Shown: in pieces, positions 1-8,962 of the stretch
Numbering within the stretch: position 1 is the first letter of the stretch
Layout of the letters: each line of letters opens with the position of its first letter
Assembly (NCBI GenBank): GCA_016788585.1
Contig: JAEURP010000001.1
Coordinates: 62,001-126,000 of the forward strand
DNA from: Chthonomonas sp.
GTDB taxonomy: Bacteria; Armatimonadota; Fimbriimonadia; Fimbriimonadales; Fimbriimonadaceae
Direction: 5' to 3'
Length of the DNA: 64,000 bases
The notes under the pieces: model-generated
The model's database searches: none
What the model was told of the DNA's origin: nothing
What the model saw: the letters and a program-made list of their open reading frames with translations, nothing else
Program-made: the position numbers and the translations under genes

Positions 1-847
1 CGCGGACTTGCCGGAAGAACTCCAAAGGACTCCGCTTCGCCACCACAATCAGCGCGAGAGAATAGGTGACGACCAAGTGCACCGCCAAGACCACGAGCAC
101 CAGCCCCGCGTATTTGCCCAGCGCCGTGAACGCTTCAATCCCCAACTTTGCCGCCGTCCCAAACATCAGCGCCGCGACACCAACCGGCGCGAGTTTCATC
201 GCCATGTCGATCAGGCGCAAGGAGACCGCGAAAACTCCATCGAGAAAGTTCTTGACTGGAAGGGCCTTCTCCGCCTCGACGGTCGATAATGCGATCCCAA
301 ATAGCACCGCGAAAAGCATGAACGGCAATGCCCCGCCGAAGGATGGCTTCGCGGCCTCCTCGATTGGGTTCTCGGGCACGAAACCAAGGATCGTCTCGCC
401 GAATCCTTTGCCTTCCTTCGCCTTTTCGACCGCCGAAGCCGCGGCGGTTTCGTCGCCATAAAGCTCCATGAGCTCGGCCCGGCGTTCGGCAGAGATCCCC
501 GCGCCGGGTTGCACGATCGCTACACCCGCAACAGCCAATCCAACCGCGATACTGCTCAGCACGACCGTCAATCCAAGCGCCTTAAAGCCAATGCGTCCGA
601 GCTTCTTCAGGTCGCCCACGTCGGCGACCCCCAAAACCAGCGCCGAGAAGAGCAAAGGCATGACCACCAGCAAGGTCAATCGTAAGAAAATGTTGCCGAC
701 CGGCTGCGTAACTTCCTTAATCCACCACGCCAGATCGGGATTCTTGAGGCCATAGACCGCTTGCGCGACGCCCCCGGCGATGCTGCCGATCAGCATCCCG
801 ATTAGGATCTTGGTATGGAGGGGCAATTTCTTGCGCTCGGCCGTCAT
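1..847 (-). CDS. Dicarboxylate/amino acid:cation symporter (DAACS family), C-terminus beyond window
   Basis: The 282 visible residues are the N-terminal part of a sodium or proton symporter for dicarboxylates or glutamate, a cytoplasmic-membrane protein. Hydrophobic helices alternate with the family's typical stretches: 'LPLHTKILIGMLIGSIAGG' in helix 1, then 'FLRLTLLVVMPLLFSALVLG', and later 'GGALPFMLFAVLFGIAL' and 'MKLAPVGVAALM'. The extracellular loop between helices 3 and 4 carries a charged insert (roughly residues 105-150), which is common in the family. The ATG at 847 follows the upstream gene by 15 bases with no clear Shine-Dalgarno site. The reading frame runs off the left edge, so the binding-site hairpins HP1 and HP2 are not visible and the substrate cannot be assigned. 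Confidence 0.88.
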   Translation of the reverse strand, partial: MTAERKKLPLHTKILIGMLIGSIAGGVAQAVYGLKNPDLAWWIKEVTQPVGNIFLRLTLLVVMPLLFSALVLGVADVGDLKKLGRIGFKALGLTVVLSSIAVGLAVAGVAIVQPGAGISAERRAELMELYGDETAAASAVEKAKEGKGFGETILGFVPENPIEEAAKPSFGGALPFMLFAVLFGIALSTVEAEKALPVKNFLDGVFAVSLRLIDMAMKLAPVGVAALMFGTAAKLGIEAFTALGKYAGLVLVVLAVHLVVTYSLALIVVAKRSPLEFFRQVR

Positions 848-862
848 GGAACTGAGGACGAG

Positions 863-1267
863 CTAGAGCCCTTCCTCGGCGCGCAGGGCGTCCATCATCG
901 CCGGATCGAAGGTCAACTTCTTGCGCACAGGCGCCTTCGCGTCGATCATTCTCCAGAACGGCGCGACCTCAGCCTGGCTCTTTCCCAAAGACATTTCCTC
1001 GTGCGCGGCCTCGGCGACGATTCGCAAAAAGATTCCGCTCGTGAGGGGGCAGGTCGCATCGGCCCCGCTCTCATGGGCAAAGGTCTCACGCATCTGAACT
1101 AGGCTGCGTGCCTCGCCGCGAGGGATTGCCCGCATATAGGCATCCACCATCAGCGGCGTCGGAATCAACAACTTTGTGCCAATGGGCAAGCCCCACATCG
1201 CCTTGTCCATCACCTCGACAACGGGATCCTTCCCATTATGAAGTTTCTGCTGCCAGGTCTTCGCCAT
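863..1267 (-). CDS. MGMT-like (alkyltransferase DNA-binding domain) small protein
   Basis: This 134-residue protein resembles the group annotated as 'MGMT family protein'. Members begin with a 'KTWxxKL' stretch, continue with 'hhIPTPLxVDxhMRxIPxGE' and end in a 'CPLTSGIF' segment (residues 73-80 here). That part corresponds to the helix-turn-helix and Cys region of O6-alkylguanine-DNA alkyltransferases. The classical PCHR active-site motif is absent; a Cys-Pro pair stands instead. DNA alkyl transfer is therefore unproven, and a structural or DNA-binding role is as likely. The gene lies 15 bases upstream of the symporter on the same strand and may share its transcript. The family call rests on memory of the motif pattern. 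Confidence 0.55.
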   Translation of the reverse strand: MAKTWQQKLHNGKDPVVEVMDKAMWGLPIGTKLLIPTPLMVDAYMRAIPRGEARSLVQMRETFAHESGADATCPLTSGIFLRIVAEAAHEEMSLGKSQAEVAPFWRMIDAKAPVRKKLTFDPAMMDALRAEEGL

Positions 1268-1447
1268 CTAGTCGTCTGCCTCCTTGCCGGCGGAGGCCAA
1301 CAATCCGGCAAAAAGGAGGGGCAAAGCCTGTTGTAACCTCATACAAACAGTATAAGGAAAATTGCCAGAACATGGGGTTCGCCAGGCAAAAAGCAGGCAC
1401 CCCCGCCGAAGCGGGGGTCACAAGTGCCCGATGGCTAACGCAAGTCG
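1268..1447. other. Intergenic region with one hairpin
   Basis: This 180-base gap between two minus-strand genes holds no convincing reading frame. Its main content is the perfect hairpin at 1399-1418, described separately. Confidence 0.5.
1388..1418 (-). terminator. Intrinsic terminator after the fibronectin-III gene
   Basis: On the minus strand an 8-bp perfect stem (ACCCCCGC/GCGGGGGT) closes a C(UUCG)G tetraloop. Seven bases further on there is a short run of five T (1392-1388). It lies about 30 bases after the stop of the gene ending at 1448. The stem is strong but the T tract is short and displaced, so efficiency is uncertain. Confidence 0.6.
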
Positions 1448-2092
1448 TTATGCAGCTTGAAGTAGGGTGGTCTCTTCTTCGCCGGGCCAGATCGTAATCG
1501 GATCCGATGGCGCAGATGTCAGGTTATCGCGAACAGCCGTGACGCGGTAATACACCGGCACACCGGGCTGCGAAACAGTATTGAATTTCGCCTTGGTGGT
1601 CGAGCCGATGTTGGTCCAAATCGTCGCGCCGTTCGGGCTTCGCTCAATCTGGAAAATGGTGCCCGGAATATTGCCATTGCGCTTCCACTTGAGCATGATC
1701 GAACCTTGCGAGGTCGCATTGAAGGTCATTTCGAGCGGCTGCGTTGGCGGGGTCGAGGTTCGGCCCGGGTTGTGCGCCGGCAAAAGGAGTTCGGCAAGGA
1801 CTTCGTCGGGCACGTCTTGGTTGGCGCGCCAAATCTTGGCCCATCGGCCCACTTCGGCGTGCGCGGCGTCGAGGGCGGCGTTCTTGGCGACCACGCTTGC
1901 CGCGTAGGCAGCCTTCGCGTCGCTCGCATTGCCCAATGCGGTGTTGAGGGCCGTGAAAATAGCCGCCATGCTGGCCAGTTCGGGAGCCGTGATCAGCAGA
2001 ATTTCGTCGTGCTTGACGGCGCCAGCGTGAAAAGTGGAGCAATCCTCGGCGAACCGAGTCTCGTTTCTTTCGTTTGTGATGTAAGTGCTCAT
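1448..2092 (-). CDS. Helical N-domain plus fibronectin type III protein, copy A
   Basis: This 214-residue protein has no signal peptide. Residues about 30-100 form an alanine-rich helical part ('SDAKAAYAASVVAKNAALDAA'-like heptads). Residues about 118-205 form one fibronectin type III domain, with 'IMLKWKRN' at 132-139, 'FQIERSPNG' and 'VYYRVTAV'. The same layout is widespread in Planctomycetes, Verrucomicrobia and relatives, without known function. A paralogue of exactly the same length lies at 49840-50484. Both genes have AAACCTCTAAA upstream, ending 33 bases before the ATG. That agreement supports both chosen starts. Function is unknown; scaffolding or adhesion within the cell is only a guess. 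Confidence 0.75.
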   Translation of the reverse strand: MSTYITNERNETRFAEDCSTFHAGAVKHDEILLITAPELASMAAIFTALNTALGNASDAKAAYAASVVAKNAALDAAHAEVGRWAKIWRANQDVPDEVLAELLLPAHNPGRTSTPPTQPLEMTFNATSQGSIMLKWKRNGNIPGTIFQIERSPNGATIWTNIGSTTKAKFNTVSQPGVPVYYRVTAVRDNLTSAPSDPITIWPGEEETTLLQAA

Positions 2093-2125
2093 CTCAGATT
2101 ACTTTTCGGCCATTTCCCGCTGATC

Positions 2126-2136
2126 TTTAGAGGTTT
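2126..2136 (-). promoter_or_regulatory. Shared upstream motif AAACCTCTAAA, copy A
   Basis: The minus-strand motif AAACCTCTAAA is followed by 33 bases and then the ATG of the fibronectin-III gene. The identical 11 bases sit at the identical distance before the paralogue at 49840. It may be part of a promoter or a regulator site. No standard -35/-10 pair can be assigned with certainty. Confidence 0.45.
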
Positions 2137-2451
2137 TTGGCCGATTTTTGCACGCTCCGGCGTCATCAGGTTCAAAAACCCGCCCAAGAGGTGCCCTGTT
2201 TTGCCGCTCCGCTTCGTAGTTTATGGTCTCGTGTGGCATGTTTAGCGGGTGGTTTCGCCTGTCCTTGGCCTTGTGTGGCTTACTTTGGGTTCTTCCTGGC
2301 TTGCTTATGGGGCCAATTGGCTTGCTTTGCCCCAAAGGTTGCCCGCTGCGCGCCGGGGGAGTGCCGCGAGGCGACAGGGGGGCGAACACGCGAGCCTGCC
2401 GAACAACACCCCCCCGGCTTGCGGGCACCCCCCTGCACGAAGGAGGAGAAT

Positions 2452-2484
2452 GATGAAAAAGAAGCCCCCCGACAATCGGGAGGC
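2452..2484 (-). terminator. Intrinsic terminator of the prepilin-like gene
   Basis: On the minus strand a stem of about 7 bp (CTCCCGA, loop TTG, TCGGGGG) is followed by GCTTCTTTTT. It begins roughly 25 bases after the stop codon of the upstream gene, the usual position for a Rho-independent terminator. Confidence 0.65.
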
Positions 2485-2506
2485 GAAACATGCGCAGATG
2501 TAAGCT

Positions 2507-3439
2507 TTACTGGACGGGCTGGCCCGAGATGTTGAGTACCGGCTTGTTCCCCATACTGTAAATCTGCTTGCCCCACTGAAAGGCATTTGGATTTAGCGTC
2601 TTTGCAGGATCGTTGAACTTTGCGTGGCCGTCGGCGTAGGCATAGTTCGAGCCACTGCCAAAGCGATCAGCTTGGATGTACTTTAGGTGAACTCTGGTAC
2701 TGCTATCGGCACCGGTTTTGCAGAAATTCCAGGCTTCAGTCGCCACGGTCATCGTAACCGCGTAAACCGAGGCGATTGCCGCGTCTGCGGCGTTATCGCC
2801 AGCCCATTTGCCGCCGGTTGTCGTGGTCATATAGGCATTCGTGGGCCGGTGAGACTTGTTTTTGTAGCCGGTGGACGTTTGGTTCTGCGATGTATCGTTT
2901 ACGCACGCGGCGGTGTTGCTGAAGGACGTGATCAAGATTGTCTCGGCGATGCCATCGACGCTGGTCTGGGAAACGACATTGGCAGGATCGGCCTGGCGTC
3001 GCTTTCGAGGCATGAGGGCAGCGTTCACCGTGTAGCTGATCTTTGGAACTTGGGCATCACAGGGAGCTGCGTAATTGATCGTGCCGTCCATGATGTTGGC
3101 GCATGCCGGGTTGGTCGGGACGATTCCCTTTTGAGGATCGCCGGGCGAGACGAACATGTCCTTGTTCTTGATGTAAGGATAGTGGGTCGAAGTCCAGTGA
3201 ACATAGCCACCGGTATCGCCCAGGTCATCCTTATAGTAGTAGGCCTGCCCGTACGTGTCGTCGTTATCGGTAGCGTACATCATTGCGCCAAGGCCCATCT
3301 GCTTCATGTTCGATAGGTCTTGGGTCTTTTTGGCAGCTTGTCGGGCTTGGGCAAACACCGGGAAGAGGATCGCCGCAAGGATTGCGATAATCGCGATGAC
3401 AACCAACAGTTCAATCAAAGTGAAGGCTTTTCGTTTCAT
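2507..3439 (-). CDS. Type IV prepilin-like protein with DGHA tail (DUF1559-like pseudopilin)
   Basis: The protein starts [12 protein letters not shown], a class III signal cut by a prepilin peptidase before Phe. The pseudopilin Glu is at +5, followed by a hydrophobic helix ('[21 protein letters not shown]'). Residues further on read '[19 protein letters not shown]' and near the end '[15 protein letters not shown]', the H-X9-DG pattern of a family greatly expanded in Planctomycetes and Armatimonadota. About 310 residues is normal. The ATG at 3439 is preferred over 3457 because it places the charged leader directly before the cleavage site. Likely role: an envelope pseudopilin or surface protein. 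The gene stands alone with its own terminator. Confidence 0.88.
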   Translation of the reverse strand: MKRKAFTLIELLVVIAIIAILAAILFPVFAQARQAAKKTQDLSNMKQMGLGAMMYATDNDDTYGQAYYYKDDLGDTGGYVHWTSTHYPYIKNKDMFVSPGDPQKGIVPTNPACANIMDGTINYAAPCDAQVPKISYTVNAALMPRKRRQADPANVVSQTSVDGIAETILITSFSNTAACVNDTSQNQTSTGYKNKSHRPTNAYMTTTTGGKWAGDNAADAAIASVYAVTMTVATEAWNFCKTGADSSTRVHLKYIQADRFGSGSNYAYADGHAKFNDPAKTLNPNAFQWGKQIYSMGNKPVLNISGQPVQ

Positions 3440-3538
3440 GAGAGCTCTATGTGCCACTCGGCACGAGCGCTATTGTCACGCGTTGAAATGGGCCTTAACA
3501 TTCCCTAAACGTAGTGTTAACAGAAAGAAAATAACCGG

Positions 3539-4720
3539 CTATGCCACGCCGATTTCTTGTAACGCGCGCAGCACTTTGGGGACTTCGACAACGCTGTGCT
3601 CGCCCGCCAAATCATCTTTGACGACGCCGTACTTCATCCCAAGCACTTGAGAGGCCATGGACCAGGTGCCATCGATAACGCTTTCGCCGAAAATCTCGAG
3701 GAGCGCGGCCCCTGGCTGGCAAAAGACGGAATTGGCGATATTGGTACCGTGTGGTCCGACAATAACTTCGGCATCGCGAAAGTTCTGTGCCTGGCCCCGC
3801 CAGTCGTAATCGGTATTCACGATGCGCTCGAAGCCGAGCCGCTTTAGGGCGAGAAAAAGATCGTCTTCATTGAGGATTCTTCGCACTTTGGCATCCCCCC
3901 GGCTGACATAGATGCGCCTCTTCGGCGGGCTGGAATCGAGCGATTTCGTGAGTTGATCGCGAATCCACCGATAGTTTCTCGGGTGAACATTGCTGAATTC
4001 CATGGTGCGGGTGGGGAGCCACAAGCGCTCGACCCGATAGCGCCCGTCTTTCAGGAGGCGTTGGCGCTCTGGCGGTATGTTCGCGGCATTCAGCGTCGCG
4101 CGGTGGAACTCGCTCAGCCGGTCGCTGAATAGCAAACTTACTTGAGGCGGTAGCGGCGTAGCCTCAAGGGCCTCCCACCGAGGTAGCACATCCGTATGCC
4201 AGTGCCCATAGCTTCTCCAAAACTGGATCGGCAACATCGCGGCATCGCCTTTGACCTCCGTGACCTGGCCTCTTGTCATCGGCAAAAAAAGAGACGGCTT
4301 CAGCAACTGGCGAATGGAGAGCGTGGCTTCTTCGACAAACTTGCCATTCTTCATGACGGCACCGCTGGGAAACTCGACAATCGCATCCTCGATGACGAGC
4401 ACCTCTGCGGGGCGGCTAATGGCTCTGTGCCGGAGATGGCGCTCAAGCAAGCCTTGGTGGTAGACCTCACGGTCTTCATCTGGTCCAAATTGGGGTGGCA
4501 GCCGCTCAAACTCTTCGGAGGGAAAGATGCTGAATCGCTCGAAGGGCTTGAAGACTTCGCAGTCGTGGCTGTCGAGCCCCGAAACGTGCATCGCATCGGA
4601 GCCACGGGTCATGCGGGCGTAGATTTCAGCCTTGCCGACTAAAGCATCGCCGACGGGCGTGAGGTCGAGGACGGCCCTACCCACCTTTGATCTTGCCGCA
4701 CTCCGCCAAAAATCGCTCAC
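3539..4720 (-). CDS. Glycosyltransferase family 61 protein (DUF563)
   Basis: This 393-residue protein fits the GT61/DUF563 group, whose members add sugars to capsule or other surface glycans. The signature parts are 'YGHWHTDVLPR' (171-181), 'RRIYVSRGDAKVRRILNE' (268-285) and 'VIVGPHGTNIAN' (319-330) followed by 'FCQPGAALLEIF'. No signal or membrane segment is evident, so it is probably cytosolic. It is divergent from the GH31 gene and not in an obvious operon, though glycan genes follow on both strands. Acceptor and donor sugars cannot be read from the sequence. Confidence 0.82.
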   Translation of the reverse strand: MSDFWRSAARSKVGRAVLDLTPVGDALVGKAEIYARMTRGSDAMHVSGLDSHDCEVFKPFERFSIFPSEEFERLPPQFGPDEDREVYHQGLLERHLRHRAISRPAEVLVIEDAIVEFPSGAVMKNGKFVEEATLSIRQLLKPSLFLPMTRGQVTEVKGDAAMLPIQFWRSYGHWHTDVLPRWEALEATPLPPQVSLLFSDRLSEFHRATLNAANIPPERQRLLKDGRYRVERLWLPTRTMEFSNVHPRNYRWIRDQLTKSLDSSPPKRRIYVSRGDAKVRRILNEDDLFLALKRLGFERIVNTDYDWRGQAQNFRDAEVIVGPHGTNIANSVFCQPGAALLEIFGESVIDGTWSMASQVLGMKYGVVKDDLAGEHSVVEVPKVLRALQEIGVA

Positions 4721-4783
4721 ATCTCCTCCAAGCTAGATTCTGGCGAGTTTAGCACCAGCGATTAGGCTACGACTTCGTTCAAA

Positions 4784-7093
4784 ATGTCCTTTCGTCGCAT
4801 GCTCTTTCACAAAACTCCTTATGCTGCCAACTTCCGCTATCCCGATCGGTATAAGGAAGGCAAGATTTCGATTGGAAATGCGCAATTGAGCGCATCGGTT
4901 ACAGCATACGAAGGCGACATTTACCATCTGAAAGTCACTGCCGATCATCTTTGGACGGAAGACCACAATCTTGTGCCGCTGATCGCCCCAAAGGTCTCCG
5001 ACAGCTCCAACCTTTCAATCGGTCCCAAGTTTGAGATCTCACTAAAAGATGGAGCTGGCAGTGTCTTGCTTGAAACCATTCCGGGCTTTGGGTTCGGCAT
5101 CTGCGGCCGACAGTCTATCTTTACCTTCGCCTATGACAAGAAGATGAAGTTCTACGGCATGGGCGAAAAAACCTTTGGGCGGATGGAGTTAAGCCACATT
5201 CGATCTCGCTTTTGGAACGTCGACGCGCTTGGCGACCACCCGGGCCAAGTCTGGGGCGAGCATTCCGCCGATCCTTACTATGTCAGCGTTCCTTATCTAA
5301 TCGTACGACAAGGCAATACCTACTTGGGATTGCTGCTACATAACCCCTACGAAACATGGGTGGACACGGGCACCGACCCAAGCTTTTTTGGCACCGAAGA
5401 TCAGAACCGGAAGATCGTCCTTGGCTCGGAAGATGGCATGCCAAGCTTGTGGATCCTTGTCGGCCCGTCGCTCGCTGAACTTACAAGGAAGCTACAAAAG
5501 CTCGTCGGCGTGACCCCGCGCCCGCCGCTCTGGTCCCTTGGCTATCACCAGTGTCGCTGGGAATACAAGGGTGATAAGCACCTAATGGAACTCGATGGCT
5601 ACATGACCAAGCATCAGATTCCAAACGATGGGCTTTGGCTGGACATCGACTACATGGAGGGATACCGGGTCTTCACGTATTCCAAAGAGGCCTTTCCCCA
5701 GGGAGTCGCAGCCACGATCAAGAAACTCGCCCCAAATGATCGCAAGGTCGTACCGATCATCGACCCTGGCGTCAAGCTCGAGCCGGGCTTCCAAATGTAT
5801 GACGAAGGGGTGAAGAAGGGTTACTTCTGCCTTACTCCGGAGGGCCAACCATTCGTCGGTTTTGTTTGGCCTGGCGAAACCGTGTTCCCCGACTTTAGCA
5901 AGTCGAACGTGCGCGAATGGTGGGCAGGCTACTGCAAGACATTCCGAGAAGAGGGCTTCGCCGGAGCCTGGGTGGACATGAACGACCCATCGACTGGTGC
6001 TGTCGACCCATATTCCATGCTCTTTAATGACGGTAAGTGGAGTCATGGCTCCTTCCGAAACCAATACGCGCTTGGCATGCAAGTAGCCACCCGGGATGGG
6101 TTCTTGAAAGCAAAGCCAAACGAACGACCTTTTGTTCTTTCTCGATCGGGTTACACCGGAACGAGCCGCTATGCCGCCATTTGGACTGGTGATAATGTCT
6201 CAAACCGCTTCTACCTCAAGGGCTCGATTCCCACAACCCTTGGGCTGAGCTTGAGCGGCATTCCCTTTAATGGCCCCGACGTGGGCGGCTTCATGAACGA
6301 CACGACCGAGGAACTCATGGTCGACTGGGTGAAGTCTGGCTTCCTTTTTCCATTCTTCCGAAATCATAGTGGCGGAAGTCACCGCCGCCAGGAACCGTGG
6401 ACCTTTAGCAAGCGCGGTCTGCACATCATCACGCACTACACTCAACTGCGCTACAAACTGTTGCCATACCTCTACCAGCTTTTTGTGGCCCAAGAGCGCG
6501 ATGGCGACCCAATGCTTCGACCGGCTCAATATCATTTCCCAAACGGAGACATGGCGGACGATATGTTTATGGTTGGACCATCAATCCTGCAAGCACCGTG
6601 CAATGATGGTAACGGACAGCGCACTCTAAAGCTACCAGGCAAGCAGTGGTTCGATGCCCGATGGGGCAAGTGGGCAACCGGTAAGTTGAGTATTCAGTGC
6701 GGTCCAATGGACACGCCTCTGTACTTCGCCGATAAGTCAATCATCCCCGCCCTGCCTGGGGTTCGAACCGACAATGCCAAGGACCTTACGGACGTTGAGT
6801 TCCACATCTTCCTCTCTGCCGGTTCAACTGAAACTGACTACATTTTCGATGATGGAGAGAGCCTCGACTACCAAAAGGGCAAGGAATCGGTGATCAACAT
6901 TCGAGCCAGCCTCAAGGGCGGGACGCTCGCAATTGACACGAGGCAGACCAAGTCTGGCTTTGGCGAACTGACTGGAATGAAGTTCTTCTTCTACGGCGAA
7001 GCGAAGGTCATCAAGTTGAACGACGAAATGGTTAAGGCCAAGCGAGAAAAGGTCACCTGGACGGGCATGCCCATTTCTGCGCTAACCTTTTGA
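4784..7093 (+). CDS. Glycoside hydrolase family 31 (alpha-glucosidase/alpha-xylosidase type)
   Basis: At 769 residues this is a full GH31 enzyme, which splits alpha-linked terminal sugars with retention. An N-terminal beta domain contains 'FYGMGEKTFG', followed by the barrel with 'GLWLDIDYMEGYRVFT' (around residue 285). The nucleophile Asp is residue 398 in 'WVDMNDPS'; most relatives have DMNE, so the last residue is a conservative change. The acid/base Asp is residue 470 in 'IWTGDNVS'. 'GPDVGGF' and 'FPFFRNHS' follow as usual. No signal peptide is seen, so it acts in the cytoplasm. The ATG at 4784 has a weak ribosome site, and Met6 at 4799 is an alternative. The next gene follows after one base, suggesting co-transcription. 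Confidence 0.93.
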   Translation: MSFRRMLFHKTPYAANFRYPDRYKEGKISIGNAQLSASVTAYEGDIYHLKVTADHLWTEDHNLVPLIAPKVSDSSNLSIGPKFEISLKDGAGSVLLETIPGFGFGICGRQSIFTFAYDKKMKFYGMGEKTFGRMELSHIRSRFWNVDALGDHPGQVWGEHSADPYYVSVPYLIVRQGNTYLGLLLHNPYETWVDTGTDPSFFGTEDQNRKIVLGSEDGMPSLWILVGPSLAELTRKLQKLVGVTPRPPLWSLGYHQCRWEYKGDKHLMELDGYMTKHQIPNDGLWLDIDYMEGYRVFTYSKEAFPQGVAATIKKLAPNDRKVVPIIDPGVKLEPGFQMYDEGVKKGYFCLTPEGQPFVGFVWPGETVFPDFSKSNVREWWAGYCKTFREEGFAGAWVDMNDPSTGAVDPYSMLFNDGKWSHGSFRNQYALGMQVATRDGFLKAKPNERPFVLSRSGYTGTSRYAAIWTGDNVSNRFYLKGSIPTTLGLSLSGIPFNGPDVGGFMNDTTEELMVDWVKSGFLFPFFRNHSGGSHRRQEPWTFSKRGLHIITHYTQLRYKLLPYLYQLFVAQERDGDPMLRPAQYHFPNGDMADDMFMVGPSILQAPCNDGNGQRTLKLPGKQWFDARWGKWATGKLSIQCGPMDTPLYFADKSIIPALPGVRTDNAKDLTDVEFHIFLSAGSTETDYIFDDGESLDYQKGKESVINIRASLKGGTLAIDTRQTKSGFGELTGMKFFFYGEAKVIKLNDEMVKAKREKVTWTGMPISALTF

Positions 7094-7094
7094 C

Positions 7095-7883
7095 ATGCGA
7101 ACGCTCGTCGTGGGCGCCGATGGGTTCATCGGGCGGCATTTGATGCCGCTCCTCGATGAGCCTTGTGCTTTCGACGGAGACATCCGAGACCCGCACGCGG
7201 TTCAATTGGCCGTTGAGCAATTTCAACCCGACACGATCATCAACTTGGCTGGAGTTTTTCGCGGCAGCCTTGCCGACATGTCAGACGTACATCTCGACGG
7301 AGCCGCGAACCTTCGTGACGCCGCCGGAACATGCCGGATCCTTTCCGCTGGATCGGCCGCAGAGTACGGAATTGTGCCCCCTCGCCCGGTGAAAGAGGAC
7401 TTTCCCTGCGCCCCGGTTTCGGGGTACGGAATGACGAAGTTCCTCGCGACCCAAGCATTGGGTGAGGATGCGACTGTGTTTCGACCGAGTAATGTGATTG
7501 GTCCAGGGATGTCACCGGATCTCTTGCTCGGCAACGTCATCCGTCAACTGAAAAAGGGAGAGGCGACGATCGAAGTGTCGGCCCTTCACACGATACGTGA
7601 CTATGTGGACGTTAATGATGTGGCCAGCGCGATTGTGGCATTGGTGCAATTGCCCCCTGGCATTTATAACGTTTCGTCGGGAGTGGGCACGAGTACGGAT
7701 GCATTGCTAGCCACCCTTCGGCAAGTCAGCGAACGTGACTTTGCGGTTACAACTGGCCCGGTACCCACTCAAAGCAGCGAACTTGACGTCTTCATCGCTG
7801 ACTCGTCAAAGCTCCAATCCCTGGGGTGGCGTCCGCTAGTCTCGCTCGAGCAATCTGTTCGCGCTACATGGGAGGCAGCGTGA
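7095..7883 (+). CDS. NAD(P)-dependent epimerase/reductase of nucleotide sugars (extended SDR)
   Basis: This 262-residue extended short-chain dehydrogenase has a Rossmann motif 'GADGFIG' at residues 7-13, 'AGSAAEYG' (85-92) and the catalytic Tyr111-x3-Lys115 in 'YGMTK'. The short length and the 'RPSNVIGPG' and 'IRDYVDVNDVA' stretches resemble GDP-4-keto-6-deoxy-mannose reductases or RmlD-type enzymes. The exact sugar is not decidable. It starts one base after the GH31 gene and overlaps the next glycosyltransferase by 4 bases, so the three form one unit for glycan or nucleotide-sugar metabolism. Confidence 0.82.
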   Translation: MRTLVVGADGFIGRHLMPLLDEPCAFDGDIRDPHAVQLAVEQFQPDTIINLAGVFRGSLADMSDVHLDGAANLRDAAGTCRILSAGSAAEYGIVPPRPVKEDFPCAPVSGYGMTKFLATQALGEDATVFRPSNVIGPGMSPDLLLGNVIRQLKKGEATIEVSALHTIRDYVDVNDVASAIVALVQLPPGIYNVSSGVGTSTDALLATLRQVSERDFAVTTGPVPTQSSELDVFIADSSKLQSLGWRPLVSLEQSVRATWEAA

Positions 7884-8962
7884 GGCTTGCGATCCTTTCT
7901 AGCCTCGATTCCCCATGGTCCTATGGGGCCATCGAAGCGATTGCGAAAGCCGGAGCCGAAGTTCATGCTTTTCAAGTCGCTGGTAAAGGCTATATCGATC
8001 CCAACTCCCCGGACTGGCTCGATCGCATCGCTTCGTTCGAAAGGCACGTAGCGACCCGCACAGTGATCCGCGGAGGACCGTTCAAGTATGTTCAAATGGG
8101 GTCTTGGCTCCGGAACCACTTCAAGACCCTAAGACCTGATGCTGTGCTGAGCCTTTATGCCGGCGGACTTGGTTTGGCCGCTATCCGGTCTAAAGCCCCG
8201 CGTACCGTTCTCTATGCGGTTGGCAGTGATGTCCTTGCCACCCGTCCCCCCAAAGCTTGGGCAACCCGGCGGAACCTCTCAATGGCTGACCTCGTCGTCG
8301 CCAATGGGCAGTACCTAGCCGAACAGACCAAGAAGCTTGCTCCGCATGCAAAGGTTCGCGAGCTCTTGCTGGGTGTCGATACCAGTGTCTTCGTGCCCAG
8401 TTCGAAACCGCCAGTCCCGACCATGATCTGCACCCGAGGCTTCAGTTCGGTCTACAACAACCTCACCATCCTCAAAGCTCTCGCCCTCTTGCCCGATGAT
8501 CTCCCCGAGTGGAGATTCCAGTTCGTAGCCGGAGGGCCACTGGTCGAGTCTCATCAGGAATGGGCGAAAGCCAACCTGTCGTCCACTTCCCTAGCTCGAG
8601 TTGATTTCATTGGCGGCTTGGCCAGCCAAGGAGTACTTCGGGCTCTGCAGGAATCGAGTATTTTTGTGTCCATGTCACGGTCTGACGGAACGGCTACCTC
8701 TCTTCTCGAGGCGATGAGCTGCGGTCTCTACCCAGTTCTTAGCGACATACCGGCCAATCGACCTTGGGCTAAGACCTTGATTTCGCCTGACGACCCCGTA
8801 GCCTTAGCCAAGGCTCTGGAAGAAGCGATCCGTCATCCCGGAGTACAGCATCCATCGGGGCAAGAGGCTCGGGAACGAATTGTGCTCGAGGCCGATTCGA
8901 CGAACAATATGGCCGAGTTAGTCAAGTGGATCAGAGATTTGCCCGCTAAGCCGCACGCTTAA
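7880..8962 (+). CDS. Glycosyltransferase family 4 protein
   Basis: This 360-residue GT-B fold enzyme transfers a sugar from a nucleotide donor to a glycan or lipid acceptor. The C-terminal half carries the retaining GT4 signature 'SRSDGTATSLLEAMSCG' followed by 'YPVLSDI', with 'GGPLVESH' earlier and 'ADLVVANGQYL' in the middle. I chose the GTG start at 7880, overlapping the previous stop as GTGA. GGAGG at 7871-7875 stands at the right distance, and Met-Arg-Leu-Ala-Ile-Leu is a typical N-terminus. An ATG at 7868 is possible. The 3' end overlaps the convergent flippase gene by 17 bases. Confidence 0.87.
   Translation: MRLAILSSLDSPWSYGAIEAIAKAGAEVHAFQVAGKGYIDPNSPDWLDRIASFERHVATRTVIRGGPFKYVQMGSWLRNHFKTLRPDAVLSLYAGGLGLAAIRSKAPRTVLYAVGSDVLATRPPKAWATRRNLSMADLVVANGQYLAEQTKKLAPHAKVRELLLGVDTSVFVPSSKPPVPTMICTRGFSSVYNNLTILKALALLPDDLPEWRFQFVAGGPLVESHQEWAKANLSSTSLARVDFIGGLASQGVLRALQESSIFVSMSRSDGTATSLLEAMSCGLYPVLSDIPANRPWAKTLISPDDPVALAKALEEAIRHPGVQHPSGQEARERIVLEADSTNNMAELVKWIRDLPAKPHA

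Larger units (their letters stand above)
2093..2506. other. 414-base intergenic region without a recognised gene
   Basis: Next to the copy A start lies its upstream motif (2126-2136). Around 2297-2327 the ten bases TGGCTTGCTT occur twice, 21 bases apart, and TGGGGC (2308-2313) can pair with GCCCCA (2329-2334). From about 2340 to 2440 G runs and then C runs dominate. The far end carries the terminator of the prepilin-like gene. Open frames here look like translated repeats rather than genes. Confidence 0.5.

Noticed and set aside
2099-2491. 130-codon minus-strand frame between the fibronectin-III and prepilin-like genes
   Set aside because: It runs through a terminator and GC-rich repeats, has no ribosome site and no similarity to known proteins; it also overlaps the start region of the next gene.
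5582-6082. 166-codon antisense frame within the GH31 gene
   Set aside because: It is the shadow of a strongly conserved enzyme region; codon pattern follows the plus-strand gene.
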